This document shows positions 11,616-24,925 of a stretch of DNA of 64,000 nucleotides, one piece after another. Made by a program: the position numbers and the translations under genes. The notes beneath the pieces were generated by a model. It saw only the letters and a list, made by a program, of their open reading frames with translations. It was not told where the DNA came from and searched no databases. The stretch is taken from positions 1,302,001 to 1,366,000 of the forward strand of contig CM007992.1 in the NCBI GenBank assembly GCA_002189035.1, in the 5' to 3' direction. The DNA is from Utricularia gibba (taxonomy: Eukaryota; Streptophyta; Magnoliopsida; Lamiales; Lentibulariaceae). Numbering within the stretch: position 1 is the first letter of the stretch; every line of letters begins with the position of its first letter.

Positions 11616-14600
11616 TCATTGCTTCCTTGGCCTGCCTCTCCGGCCAGATCCCGATCCGCCTCCACCACTTTTAACGCTCTTGTCCGACGAAGCGCGGCCT
11701 CCGCCTCGGCCACGCCCACGCCCACGCCCACGGCCTCTTTTCGCAGGCGAAGAGCGGCCGGAGGTTTTGCCTCTTCCTCTACCCCTACCGGATTTCGCGG
11801 AGCCGTTGAGCAACTCATCCTCGCTATCATCGTAGTCGCTCATCTCCTCCTCCTCTTCCTCACCCGATGAACTATCATCATCTTTCCTTCTCTTCTTTGA
11901 GCTTTGAGGTCTTTTCTCCGAGGTCTCTTCCGCCGCCGGAGGCTCATCGTGCGGCCCTTGGGCTGCTGCTGTTGCACAAGAATTAAATTTTCAAAGAGGA
12001 AAAGCTTACGAGACACACGATGCATTCGCTATACCTTCGTGGGCAGCTTTTCCGTCGACTACTTCAAGCTGGAAAGACACCACGCAAAGAGTTAAAACCA
12101 CAGACCGGCAACCACTTCCACAGGCACGGAGGAGCGTTGAGGAAATGTACCTTTTCAAGTTGATCGGCAGCCTTGTTTCTGTCAACAACGATGACGGAGA
12201 ACGCAGTCCCACAGGCGACACTGCCGGAGGAGCGGCAAAGTTTTCATCTAAAAGCAAACAATGGACTGAAGAAACTGTTAGCACGATGATGCTAACCTGA
12301 TGACATGCATCCCCTCCAACGCGTCCACCTTCTTGGGGATTGCAGATGACCTGCATGTAATGCAAACTGAAGTCAGGAGCACGATCTGAGGAGATGAATC
12401 CAGAGGTTCGTGTAAACAAGCATATACTTTTGTGCAGTTGGGCCATATCCAAGTTCTCCAGACTGTGCATGGCCCCAACTTATGCATGAAGAATCTGCAC
12501 CAACAAAGTGGTGCATGTTGCCGGAATCCATGCAGCGCAGATGCCACCCGCTGTAGGAAACCCCGGTTCATGGAAGGAAGAAAGGAAACAAAAGATATAC
12601 AACAACCATTATGGAAATAAACAACCAGTGGATGAATGCAGCACCTCAAGTCCAAAAGGGGCTTGGGGTACATCCAGTCATCTCCACTGTTCTTTATCTT
12701 GCCCCACATGTAAAGCTGACCACCTCCTGTAGTCCCCAAAATGGCATACAGTATTGGTTTATCAGAACTATCTCATACATGGGCAATAATGCATCCCCTT
12801 GCAGGATTAGAAACACTAAGATTGCCAAAAGAATTGGCATACCAGCTGTACACGAAGAATTTGCAGCGCCTGCAGAAACAACAGCATCAGGAGGTAGAAT
12901 GTTACTCCTTGTGAAGACATCGACGAGACGGGGAACCCATTCATCCTTTTGTTCTCGATGCCCAAGCCTATGAGATAAGCAGGGGATGAGGGCAGGTTTA
13001 CAAAGAAAAAATAAGCAGAAAGAGTATGACCTCAGAAAAACAAATATTACCTCCCATAACCACCAAAACCCCACCTATATAGCAATGATACAAGGAGTAA
13101 AAGAGATCAACAATTAATTGCAATGATCAACAATCAAGAAGGCATTTTCATTATGATTCAAAAACTTGTATAAACAACTTACGTGTAGACATATCCGTTC
13201 TGGTTGACAGCCACTACAAATAGAAAACATGGAAAAAGTTGTGGTTAAGATGATAACCACATAAAAACAGGATTGTTTACTGATGACGAGAGTTGTGGGG
13301 TTTGCATGAAAACAGTGAGAGAAGCATGGAATTTGAGGAAAACCAATCATCATTAGATGAAACAAAAAAATAAGCACTATATATATGGAAATTGTGAATC
13401 AACATTTGAAACCTGTATGGTTAGTTCCGCATGCAACCTTCACAATCGTCTCTCCAGAAAGAGAAGCTATAGCCCTCGGTCGGGGCTGAGGTTCATATGC
13501 AAGTTTCACAGAACTGTCTTTGGTGTTGTACTGTCAGTTGAAAGGAGTTTCAGGGAGAGTATACAATCATGTTTGAATTTCCAGAAATATATGGAATCTT
13601 TTTGCAGTACCTCATTATTAGTACCATGGCCAAGCTGACCATACTGCGGGAGACCAGCCGTTCTGGTGAATAAGAGCAGATAAGGAAATAAGAGTATGTT
13701 TGTTAAAGGACAATCCAGGAAATTAATGCATAACAGAAATCATACAGTATGGATGATCCTTCAACAGAAGTTAACCACACAGTGAAATCGCCACCACAAA
13801 TGGCAGTCTTGACATCTACAGCTTGACAGCGGACTGGAGATGGTTCGATTTCTGAAAGAGAAAAGCAAAATTTGGAGCCACCATCTCCCAACAATTTCAA
13901 ACAAATGCAGAAAACCCGAAACCATATCATAGACAAGGTAAGAGAATCCATTTGTTTCCCAAAATCTAGAAGTGCAGAATACAATGCTAAAGTGACAGGT
14001 TTGGTAGTATCCACAGAATAACAAGTAAAATGAGAACTACATACCTCAGGTCCACTATACCCTTTCCGCATTATAAGTGAGTCTCCTGAAATACTCTACA
14101 AATGGCTAGGCTTACTTACCGTTTTTAATGGAGCTAGATCCAAGTTGGCCATGTTTATTCCAACCGAAAGCAAAAGATGTCCCCTCTGCAGTAACCACCA
14201 CTGAGTGGCATCTACCAGCCCCAGCTTTGACAACTTTATGCCTGGAATCAATGATATGCCTTACAACTGTTCAATACAAAAGCAATACACCAGAAATGAT
14301 ATTGCCTTGTTCTTTGAAGAAGCTTTTTAGATTTTGATATGCTTTATCTCTATACATTAACTTAACCCAGGAAGTCACAAACGGTGCATCTATAAAAAAA
14401 GGCTGCTCTTGTGATCAATAAGCTCAAGCATCATATTAAATATCCCACTTTGAATCCAAATCCAAAATATTAAGTTCAAAATCTTCTTTAAGTTAAATAA
14501 CTGTCACCAAAAGAAGTACATTGTCTATGCACGAAAACCGGAAAAGTTATAAACATAAGAAGCCATACTTGGAGAGTCCTGAAACAATAGTTGGTCTATC

Positions 14601-15039
14601 TCGTTGTAATTTATCCCCATGGCCGAGTTGTCCCTTCTGTGCATCATCAAAACATAGAAGAGAAATGTAAAATCGCATATGATTATTTCATCAAAGGTAA
14701 CAACACAGCATGCCTCATTTCGCCCCCAGGTGTAGCAGCGCCCTTCAATATCCAATGCCACACAGTGACAAGACACTACAATATTTTGCAATGAAAAGTG
14801 AGATCTGGAATACAGAAGAACCAAAAAATTCAAAAAAAAGGTACAAATGCCTTACCACAACCAGCAGCAACGGACCGAATGTTTACACCCATAAGCGGAC
14901 GCAACCTCGTTGGAGAAGCCAAATTCTCCTGTGGAGCAGTTCTCCGCCGGCCCATTGCATCCCACGAAGTTGTCCCACAGAAAAGCAACTCTCCACCGGC
15001 GACCTCCTCCATGGCGTTCTTCTCTTCCACCGTTTCCAT
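11616..15039 (-). CDS. RCC1-repeat protein (RCC2/TD-60-like) with RG-rich C-terminal tail
   Basis: About 14 exons encode a seven-bladed RCC1 propeller. It starts at ATG 15039 with GGELLFCGTTSWDAMGRR and SPTRLRPLMGVNIRSVAAGC. Then come CHCVALDIEGRCYTWGRNE, KGQLGHGDKLQRDRPT, FAFGWNKHGQLG, CGGDFTVWLTSVEGSSIL, AGLPQYGQLGHGTNNE, KVACGTNHT, LGHREQKDEWVPRLVDVF and GGQLYMWGKIKNSGDDWMYP. The last propeller part is VDALEGMHVIR with VACGTAFSVIVVDRNKAADQ. The final exon (11616 to about 11970) encodes an acidic stretch (GEEEEEMSDYDDSEDE) and then repeated RGRGRG with Ser/Gly, ending GRRGRPRKQ, like an AT-hook. Human RCC2 binds Rac1/Ral and chromosomes; the plant role is not settled. All exons I checked are in phase, so the gene looks functional. 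One donor appears to be GC (after GRNE). Confidence 0.9.
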
Positions 15040-16650
15040 ATCCCGCCAATTTGGCTCAACCGCCCGAAATGAAATTCAAATCTTAAGATCCAAAATCCAC
15101 ACTGCCCAATGCCAGATCAGACAAACCCAGGACGAGACAACCTGAAATTAAACAACAACAAAAAACTAGCCCCTTTAACCGCTACCCAGAGGAAAATGAG
15201 GCCAAATGCGGGAGCTCAACAATTGGAAGCTGCACGCTCAAACCCTACAGCCACCACTACGGAGGTAAGCAATAAAATTAATAATAGCAGCAGTAATGGA
15301 AAAGCGAAAAGGCAGATAATTTATGGGCTTTCTCTTCTTTTGGGTTCTCCGTGAAGACAACGACCAATTACCTTTATCGACAAGGAAACATCATTATTAA
15401 GCATTCTTCAACGTTCCGCTTCGAACAGCAACAGAAATTCAATATTTCCCGAAGTATGAACTACCCATTGCAATGAGGCATTTTGTTCACTGGGCATTCC
15501 ACCTACCTCTGAATCTGATGATCGTACCGATCAAAATACACGTACCTGCATAGATCCCAATACACTTATATCAAGCCCACTTGACAGTATTCAATGTTAG
15601 AGTGGCAGATACAAAGAAAAAGCAACTAAATTGATTGTAGGAACTTCGGTCATTGTAATGTTATATCAATGAGAAGAGGCTGCTGCCCATCTCCGGAATC
15701 TGAATTCCGGTTCCGGGCTGTGAGTTGCTAAGCTCGAGTTGGAGTGGTAATTCAAAAGACAAGAGTAGAAAAGATTGTAAATTCATTAAACACGCATTGA
15801 GAAACTTTCTAAGGAAACTAAGGAACCTGTCCCATGTTCAATGTCGCAATAAAGAGGTTGTGCATCTTCCTCTTGCTTTTCAAGGAACCATTCAACATTG
15901 TGCCAAGACAACATGCTCCAAAGACTAGGGAAATTCAACTATTCGATGTAAAGGAAGTGCCTTTAAGCACAATTTTTAGAGGAGAGCTACTACTTTCATT
16001 ACTGTACATTATGTGTTCAAAAAGCAGCAGGCAGCAAGCAATTAACGGTTGAATGTAATAGACTGTGTCCAAATTATCTAGGAAGATGACCCTGTGGCAT
16101 CTCTGTGCTTTGCCTGGCGCACTGTAGCTTGAATCGGGGCTGACCGCTAATTGAGCGTGGTTTTTAGAATATTTCATTATACATGTAGATTACACACTGG
16201 TATCGGAATTTCACCAGTCCGGAAAACGATGCAACTATAGAGGGCCTTTCACTATAAATAAGGAGAATCGTTTGTTATCACTTGCTAATGCTTTTTAAAT
16301 AGTTTCCAGGTGCAACAAGCAAACTCTACTCGGCATAAATCATCCCACATATCAATTAGCTAGACACAAAGCGGGACAGAAAATCCCAGTATTTCCAGAT
16401 ATCTATCAAAATGAGGTATTCAAACCAGTAGCAAATGCCAACACCGGTCAGTATCTTCAATTTGCACAAGGCATGTTGACACTGGGCATGGTCAGTATTT
16501 GCATCAGTTAATCCTACTGGCTCACGATCAACCGGAACATCATCTGCATTGTGTACATCAGTGTATCCTAACGTTGGTGGGAGGACTAAAAAGTTCAAAA
16601 CATCCAGAATATGCAGTGCAGAAGATTACCCCAAGACCATGTTCACCAAT
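15040..16650. other. Intergenic: RCC1-gene promoter and 3' flank of TMEM42-like gene
   Basis: Bases 15040-15360 are moderately GC-rich and are the likely promoter/5' UTR of the RCC1 gene. Bases 15360-16650 have no conserved coding exon. The part next to 16650 is probably the 3' UTR of the small membrane-protein gene. Confidence 0.45.
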
Positions 16651-17397
16651 CTAACTTGAATGTGTTTTCTTCTCAATGCTCGATTTGCTCAGGACTACAA
16701 CCCCAACTACGATAAGAGAAGCACCTGCAAACCACTGCACCATAGTGCTTGCATTAGGTATATACAACTTCGAATTGTTTTTCTCTACATGAGATAGAAT
16801 GCATCTCCCAATTTCAACAAAAGAAACACCATGACCATCAATCACATTTTCGTGAATGAAAGTTTACAAATTTACCTTGACAGGCAGTGCCTCCTCGAAG
16901 AGGAAGAACCCAGCCAAACCAGAGGACAAGAAGTTGGTAGCAAAATTTGTCACTGTAGCTTGCAAAGATGAGAGAGACTTCATGCTATTCACATAGCATC
17001 CCCACATCACCACATTGAACAATGCAACCAAAATATATTTCAACTGCAAAATTCAGGATCACATATAAAAGAAATCAACAGATTGCATATCAATACAGAA
17101 GATAGGGATAGAAACATTCACTTGTAAAGCTCATACGATATTTTTCCGGGAAACCCGCAAATTAAAAAGTTCAATCAGGAACGCATACAATACAATTTCA
17201 ACTTAAACAAATCAGGACATGAACAGCAAGGAAAAAATAAGCGACGAACCCGCACCTTCACAAATGCCCAGAATCGCAAAACAAAGAGACATTAACGTCA
17301 CCTGGGATTCAAAAAGCTTGGCAGATATCGCGGCCAGAGCTGCGTTCACTCCAGCCGAAACAGACCACAAATATCCTTTCCTGTTCTCACTTCCCAT
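16651..17397 (-). CDS. Small TMEM42/EamA-like transmembrane protein
   Basis: Three exons (17397-17302, 17043-16876, 16734-16651) join in phase to a 115-residue protein. It starts MGSENRKGYLWSVSAGVNAA. Exon 2 carries YILVALFNVVMWGCYVNSMK and SLQATVTNFATNFLSSGLAG with FFLFEEALPVK. Exon 3 begins WFAGASLIVVGVVVLSKSS. There are four hydrophobic segments. The layout resembles half of an EamA/DMT transporter, as in the TMEM42 family conserved from plants to animals. Substrate and location are unknown. The ATG was chosen because it is the first in the open exon and matches the usual MGS start. The lysine-rich C-terminus (IEKKTHSS) could be an ER-retention-type tail, which is inference. Confidence 0.85.
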
Positions 17398-18423
17398 ATC
17401 AATTCCTAATCATGCGGCTGCGTCGGAAATGTCAAGATCTTAGTCAATGACACCCGCACGTTTGTCCTGACGAAGAAAACGAGATTCAGAAATCCACCAT
17501 CTAACGCTCTAGTCTGAGATCCACTCCCCAACGTTTTGCTAACGTTTACAATAAGTATGAAATATTATATTTATATATAAAAACAATTATGTCCTAATTA
17601 TTTTTTAATGTGAATAAAAAATAATATAAAATATACACTGAAAGACATGTCTTAAAATTTAAATATATTAAATTCTAATTTTAATTTTCGTAAATCTTAT
17701 CTTATTTAACAAATATAAGATTTTGATATGTTTATTAATATTTCTTATTATCATACACCACCACACCGAGTACATACCTCATCGAAGAGAAAGTATGATT
17801 TCGACGTAATGTCACATGAGTAATATATAAAATAAAATATTATTTCTCCTTATTTTCAATAAACTTGTGCATGACATTTAAAAATATCTAAAATTAATTT
17901 AAAATTACACTATCCGATTAAAATAAACGTTCGTATCAAATACCTATATTAAATAAAACATGTTTTAAAATATACACAATATTTTTAAAATTGACACAAT
18001 TTGTTTTCAATATTTAATGAAAATAACATAATTAATCACCATTGATATATTTAGTTCCCAAATTTTAGAGAATCATATACATTTAATATTCAGATTTTGA
18101 TATACCAAACATATTTAGTTTCCAATCGTATTTACTTAAATCATTTTTAGTCTATATTATTTAAATATCAATTATAATTGATTCTCAATATTTAAAAATC
18201 GAATATATTTGATATTCATTATTTCATAATTTGATAAAGTTAATTCATATTTTGTTTCGACCTACCTTCCATGTCATTGAAGGTTAATCGATAATAATAA
18301 AATTGAATTAGGAAAAAATTAAAGTTTGAAATTGAAGATTAAATAGTGGTGATTGATTTTATCCAGTTTTGAGGCAATAGTGATCATTCATGAATGATTC
18401 GTAAACTAAAACATTGTTTATAA
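17398..18423. other. AT-rich upstream region of TMEM42-like gene
   Basis: After a short GC-balanced promoter/5' UTR (to about 17540) the sequence is strongly AT-rich. I saw no coding exon or defined element. Confidence 0.5.
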
Positions 18424-18628
18424 AGTGTGTTTGGTAGAAAATATAAAAGATTATAATTAAATAAAAAAAATAAAAACATGATATTTGATAAATGAGATAA
18501 ATTATATTTTTATGAATATGAGATAAAATAATAAAATAAAGAATTTAAATAAAATTATGATGTCACATACATGCTCTCTATATATCCCTTTTATTTCAGA
18601 TATAATTTATATATGTATCAAACACACT
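18424..18628. mobile_element. MITE with AGTGTGTTTGRTA terminal inverted repeats
   Basis: The left end AGTGTGTTTGGTA matches the reverse complement of the right end (AGTGTGTTTGATA) with one mismatch. TATAA flanks both sides (18419-18423 and 18629-18633) as a likely target duplication. The element is 205 bp, AT-rich and non-coding. TIR sequence and size suggest a miniature inverted-repeat element; the superfamily is uncertain. Confidence 0.65.
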
Positions 18629-18937
18629 TATAAGGATTAATAATGCAGTCTTATTCAAGTTAACCTGGGAGTGTAAAGAATGAGATGTTGAGTAATTTTT
18701 GCGAGATAGAGCGATCTCCTTTTGCCCCATTTCATCAGATGGTGGAATCCCAGAGAAGCAAAGCATACAGAAGACTTCGATTTCAAATGCCAAGCAGAGC
18801 ATAGTATTCGCTGGCACTTTTAAATAAGCTGGGAGAGCAGTTTGCGGCTGCTAGTGATCACCACTAGTCATATTTACACAAGTCTAGAGGCTTTTTAGCA
18901 AGCATTCTAGCTAATGGCATGGCATGGGATGCCCAGC

Positions 18938-20490
<1,553 letters not shown>

Positions 20491-21803
20491 GGAAGGGGCA
20501 AAGAGAGCAACGAGATATTTCGCCTTTTTTTCTTCCTCTCGTTAGGTATCTACAGCGACTTTAAAGAGAGGAGATAGGGGAAGGCCCAATAATCTATCGC
20601 CACGTTGCTGCATTTAAATGGGCGAAATGAGCTTCACGCCACTTCATGGATGACGGCATGTTCTTTGGGTGGCTTGTGGCTTCACGCAACACCTTCGGCC
20701 CAATGAATAGGGCCCATTAATAAATTTAAAGCCCATGAAACCTAAAACATTTTTTAAATTAAATTAGAATATCTAAAATTAGAAATATAATGCAAATTCA
20801 TAAGCTCAGAAATATATTAAATTGAAAATTAATATTGTGACTCTTGTAAATAGGTACAATCTATTTTCATGGCACCTATTTTAAAAAATATGATAAAATG
20901 TGAAAGAAAACTTAAATTATAATATTATTGCACATTAATGTGGCACAAATTATAAATTTTTCGAAATAAAATAATACACTCATTAATTGAAGTGCGCATT
21001 CAAATTATTTTTTAAAATTTAAATAGTTTTAATTTTATAATTTAAGTTTAATCTAACCAAAATTTAAGCTAAATAATACATGATATATATATATATATAT
21101 ACACACATGCATGTATATCACATATAAGTTGATTGTTAAATTAAAGATTCAATAGATTGAATGAATATATATAAAAGCTTAAATGTATAAAAAATATGTC
21201 TCATATTAAAAAAAATAATTTTAATAAATTAATAGTAATTTATAATTTTTTCATATTAGTAATCATTTCAATTTAATCCCTTGATTGGAAATTGATTGTT
21301 CTAATATTTGCTCACAAATCGAACTTGTTTTTATTTAGGTTAAGACTTATTTTTTTGTGATTATGAGTATTGGTCTAATGGAAGTCTAATGTATTTTATT
21401 GTTTTTTTTAACCTAAAATCAGACCAATATGAATTCCCACCCAGACAGATTTAGTATTGTATGTTATTATCAAGATTGTGAAACCGGTTGGGTTACACGT
21501 TCGAGCGGAGGGTGGATCCGATCCGACCCGACCCGAGAAAAACACAGTGTTGGGGTTTGCGAAAAGTGGTGTTGTTTTGTTTCTGGTAAAGCAGGGGCAT
21601 GGGCAGGAGCAGCACAAATGTTGAGGATGAGCAGAGACATGAAATGAAACCTCAATCACAAACAAGCAGCAGCACCCTCACGCTCACGCATCTACCTGCG
21701 TGTACCTTAAGAGAGGAGAGAAGAGTAGTTAATTGGCATTGAATACAGGTTAAAAAGAAAGAAAGAAAGAAAGAAAGAAATGCACGTAGTCAAGTCATTC
21801 ATT

Positions 21804-21834
<31 letters not shown>

Positions 21835-23388
21835 TGTGCTGTGCGCTTCCCTTTGTCATGTCGCCATTGAATTTTGCAGCGAGCGAGCGAGCGAAACAAA
21901 TGAATACGATAAATGTCGAGGAGCGGGCAGCAGGAAAACCCAGATTCCTCAGCAGCAGCAACTTTAATCACCACGTGGGACCATGGCGACCACCCCTCCC
22001 ACAACACAACCCCAACCCCAACCCCGCCTGCCTCCTCCTCCTGCTCCTGCTTCTGCTCCTGCTGCGCTCCCTGTCCCCACGGTCAAACCCAAATCATGAG
22101 CTCCCGCCCTACACTTCCACTTCCTCGCCTCTCCACCACACCCTTTTTCTGCTTTTCAAATAATACTAATACAATACCAGCCAGCGGGTTTGGAATTTGG
22201 AAATGGAGGCGAGGAGTGGGAGTCCAGTGGGCGTCTGCGGATGGCTTTTTGGGTGTCCCCGAAAAATGCAACAGGGGGCATTAAAGCCACCCGAGAAAGG
22301 TTGATGATGAGGATGATGATGATGATGAAGAACCCTGCGTCGCAGAGGGCGGAAGGAAAGAGAGAGGGGACCAGTCCAGCCCAGTCGCACCCACGCCCTT
22401 TGCACCATTTTCAACTCCTTCACAGAAGAAATCTGCAGGGGCCTGTTGCTGTAGATATCCTCTAGCTTATCGCGTACCTTTCAACCGCCTGACAATATTT
22501 TCTAGCCTCCCTCCTACTCCTACACTTCACAAAAACCAAATCTATATTAATATTGTAAACCCAGGAATCGGAATCTTTGCCTTTTTCCCTTCAAAAATTA
22601 ATAAAAAACCAAATATCAACATCTAACTCCTATACTATATTATCTATTTTCATTAATTAATTTTCAAAAGCTTATGTTTTTCTCTTTGTAATATATTGTT
22701 TGTTTTGAGAATTATGATTTTATATCTTTTTTATTTAGATAAAATACTTCATACAATATTAGGATGATTCGTATATTTAAACATATTTAATCTCCTATCG
22801 GTAACTAATGTGATATACTGTTATAAGTTCTCTGAATATATATTCTCTTTTTAAAAAAAATATCATATAGATTATGATACCACTTTATTTAAATATATTC
22901 ACTTAATTATTCATAACTAATTTGTAATATCGATATCTTATTTAATTCAAAATATCATGATCCATGTTTTTATTATATAATACTATCAATTTTAGAAATT
23001 CAATTTTTACACTTTCCAGAAATAATTTAATTAAGCGCATTTTTTTTCGTATCTAACCAATCCTTTGGATGGGGTCTTATATTAAATTTGTTTGAAACAT
23101 TTTTCTATTTAAAAATAAATATTTTATATTTAAAAATAAAAAAGTATTCATTACTTTTAATAAAATATAAATTTTTAATTACTATTTTATTAGAAATAGT
23201 TTTCAACAAATATAACCAATAAAATAAAGAACGAATTTTGAGGATAAATAAAATGAATTGAAATGAAGTGGATTTTAGGGCATCATGTGTTGTATTAAAG
23301 GGATCGCTCAAAAGTATCTGCAATTCCCAATGCTCATTTCAAAGCTTTCTTCTTCCTTCGGAGTTTCGTTTGCAGATCAAGGGCAGCC
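20491..23388. other. Divergent intergenic region with simple repeats
   Basis: This 2.9-kb stretch lies between the protease gene (-) and the BEL1-like gene (+). It holds AT-rich DNA (20740-21400), an (AT)n tract near 21083-21100, an (AAAG)n run at 21753-21780, a (TGTGCC)n/TGTGC run at 21804-21844 and a GC-rich, CT/CCA-rich block (21960-22460). A second AT-rich block runs 22500-23260. Open frames over the GC-rich block are low-complexity on all frames and not genes. Promoters of both flanking genes must lie here. Confidence 0.6.
21753..21844. repeat. Microsatellites (AAAG)n and (TGTGCC)n
   Basis: About seven AAAG units occupy 21753-21780. About four TGTGCC units followed by TGTGC repeats occupy 21804-21844. 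Both are simple tandem repeats and could be length-variable. Confidence 0.9.
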
Positions 23389-24925
23389 ATGGTTTCCGAA
23401 GATTCCACGAATTCCAACTCAAATATGCTGCACCACTTCTTCATCACCAACTCCATCCAAACCCAGAACCACTTTGGAGGAGATCATCACCATTTCAATG
23501 CGTATGGAGCTTCTGCGAACTCCAATGCCGCTGCAGGCCACTACGCGCATCCTTTGCATTCATCCATTCTTGCCGACAGGATTGCGAGATCCGTCGACCT
23601 CGGACACGCTCCCCAAATGTCTGAAGAATCGAATATGACTTCTGTTCACGATACCCGGTTAATGGATCTTCTTGGAACTTCCACCGAAGCAACTGGCCCT
23701 GCGAGGATGCTTTCCCTGTCCTTGGGCTCTGTTTCGTGCAGGCAGAGACCGGCTATGAATCAAGCGTTTGTTGATCATGGGTGCTTTGACTCCTTTTACG
23801 CTCCAGCGTCGAATCAATGCTGCTCCACTTCGTCCTATGGAACTGAATCGTTTACGGCCGCCATTGGGAACTCCAAGTACTTGAAGCCTGCCCAGGCGCT
23901 GCTTGAGGAAATGGTTAGTGTTGCGGGGAAGGAGATTGATGAGGGGAACCAGAAGTTCGTGGAGGAGCTCTCGAACAATGCCGTGAAGGGGATTTATACT
24001 CTGTCTTCGGAGCTTCGGGCGGAGCTCTCCCATGGCGAATTGGTCGACGAGCAGGGAACTTATCTCAATCTTCTTAAGCTACTTTCCCTTCTGGAGGAGG
24101 TAAGTACAGGAAATGCAATCATCCATTCCCAATAGTGTTCTGCTTCTGCTTCTTCTTCTTGGTTTGAGTAGAAGGATGGAATTTGCAGGTGGAACGACGA
24201 TACGATGAGTACCACCGGAAATTGGACGGCGTCGTTTCTTCGTTCGAGATAATCGCCGGTCTGGGCGCCGGGAAATCGTACACTGCTCTAGCCCTACAAG
24301 CCATGTCGAAGCACTTTGCTGCGCTAAAAAAAGCGATTGTGTCTCAGATTCGAGCTGCGAAGCACAAGATTGAGAAGGAAATGCCTAAAATCAGCTCACG
24401 GCTGTCGCAACTTTCCTTGTTCGACCAGGAAACCAGACACAATCACAATCACAACCGCGTGTCTCTCCAACAACTTGGGCTTCTCCAGAACTCCCGTCAG
24501 GCTTTCCGGCCAATCAGAGGCCTCCCCGAGAACTCCGTCGCCATTCTTCGTGCCTGGCTCTTCGAACACTTTCTTCATCCGTACGCGTTTCCTTGGAAAA
24601 TGCCCCTTGTTTGATTGTTACCTTCATTATTTGTGCTTGATCTGAAGCCATGTTTGTTTTCCCAGTTATCCCAACGACTCGGAGAAGCTGATGCTGGCGT
24701 CGCAGACCGGATTATCCAAGAACCAGGTGGGCATCTTCTTCTTCCATGGATAGATCACAGGCACATTCATTCACTCACACGCTTGGTGACTTAAACCGCG
24801 TGGGCCTGCGTCTGTTGCAGGTTTCGAACTGGTTCATAAATGCTAGAGTGAGGCTGTGGAAGCCGATGATCGAGGAGATGTACAAGGATGAGTTCGGAGA
24901 GTTCTCAACAGAGTCTGATCAGTAA
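23389..24925 (+). CDS. BEL1-like TALE homeodomain transcription factor
   Basis: Four exons (23389-24099, 24189-24580, 24666-24726, 24821-24925) join in phase to 422 residues. The SKY box is [20 protein letters not shown] (about residue 164). The BELL domain spans the first intron: [13 protein letters not shown] then [20 protein letters not shown] and [19 protein letters not shown]. The TALE homeodomain carries [20 protein letters not shown], the three-residue loop HPYPNDSEK, then [20 protein letters not shown]. It ends EFSTESDQ shortly after the homeodomain, with no C-terminal ZIBEL motif visible. BEL1-like factors pair with KNOX proteins in nuclei and control meristem and organ development. 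The exact subclade is not assigned. The first in-frame ATG was chosen; the exon is open from there. Confidence 0.93.

Noticed and set aside
21780-22465. Several overlapping open frames on both strands over 22 kb
   Set aside because: They are low-complexity products of microsatellites and CCA/GAT-rich DNA, with no family signature or splice context.
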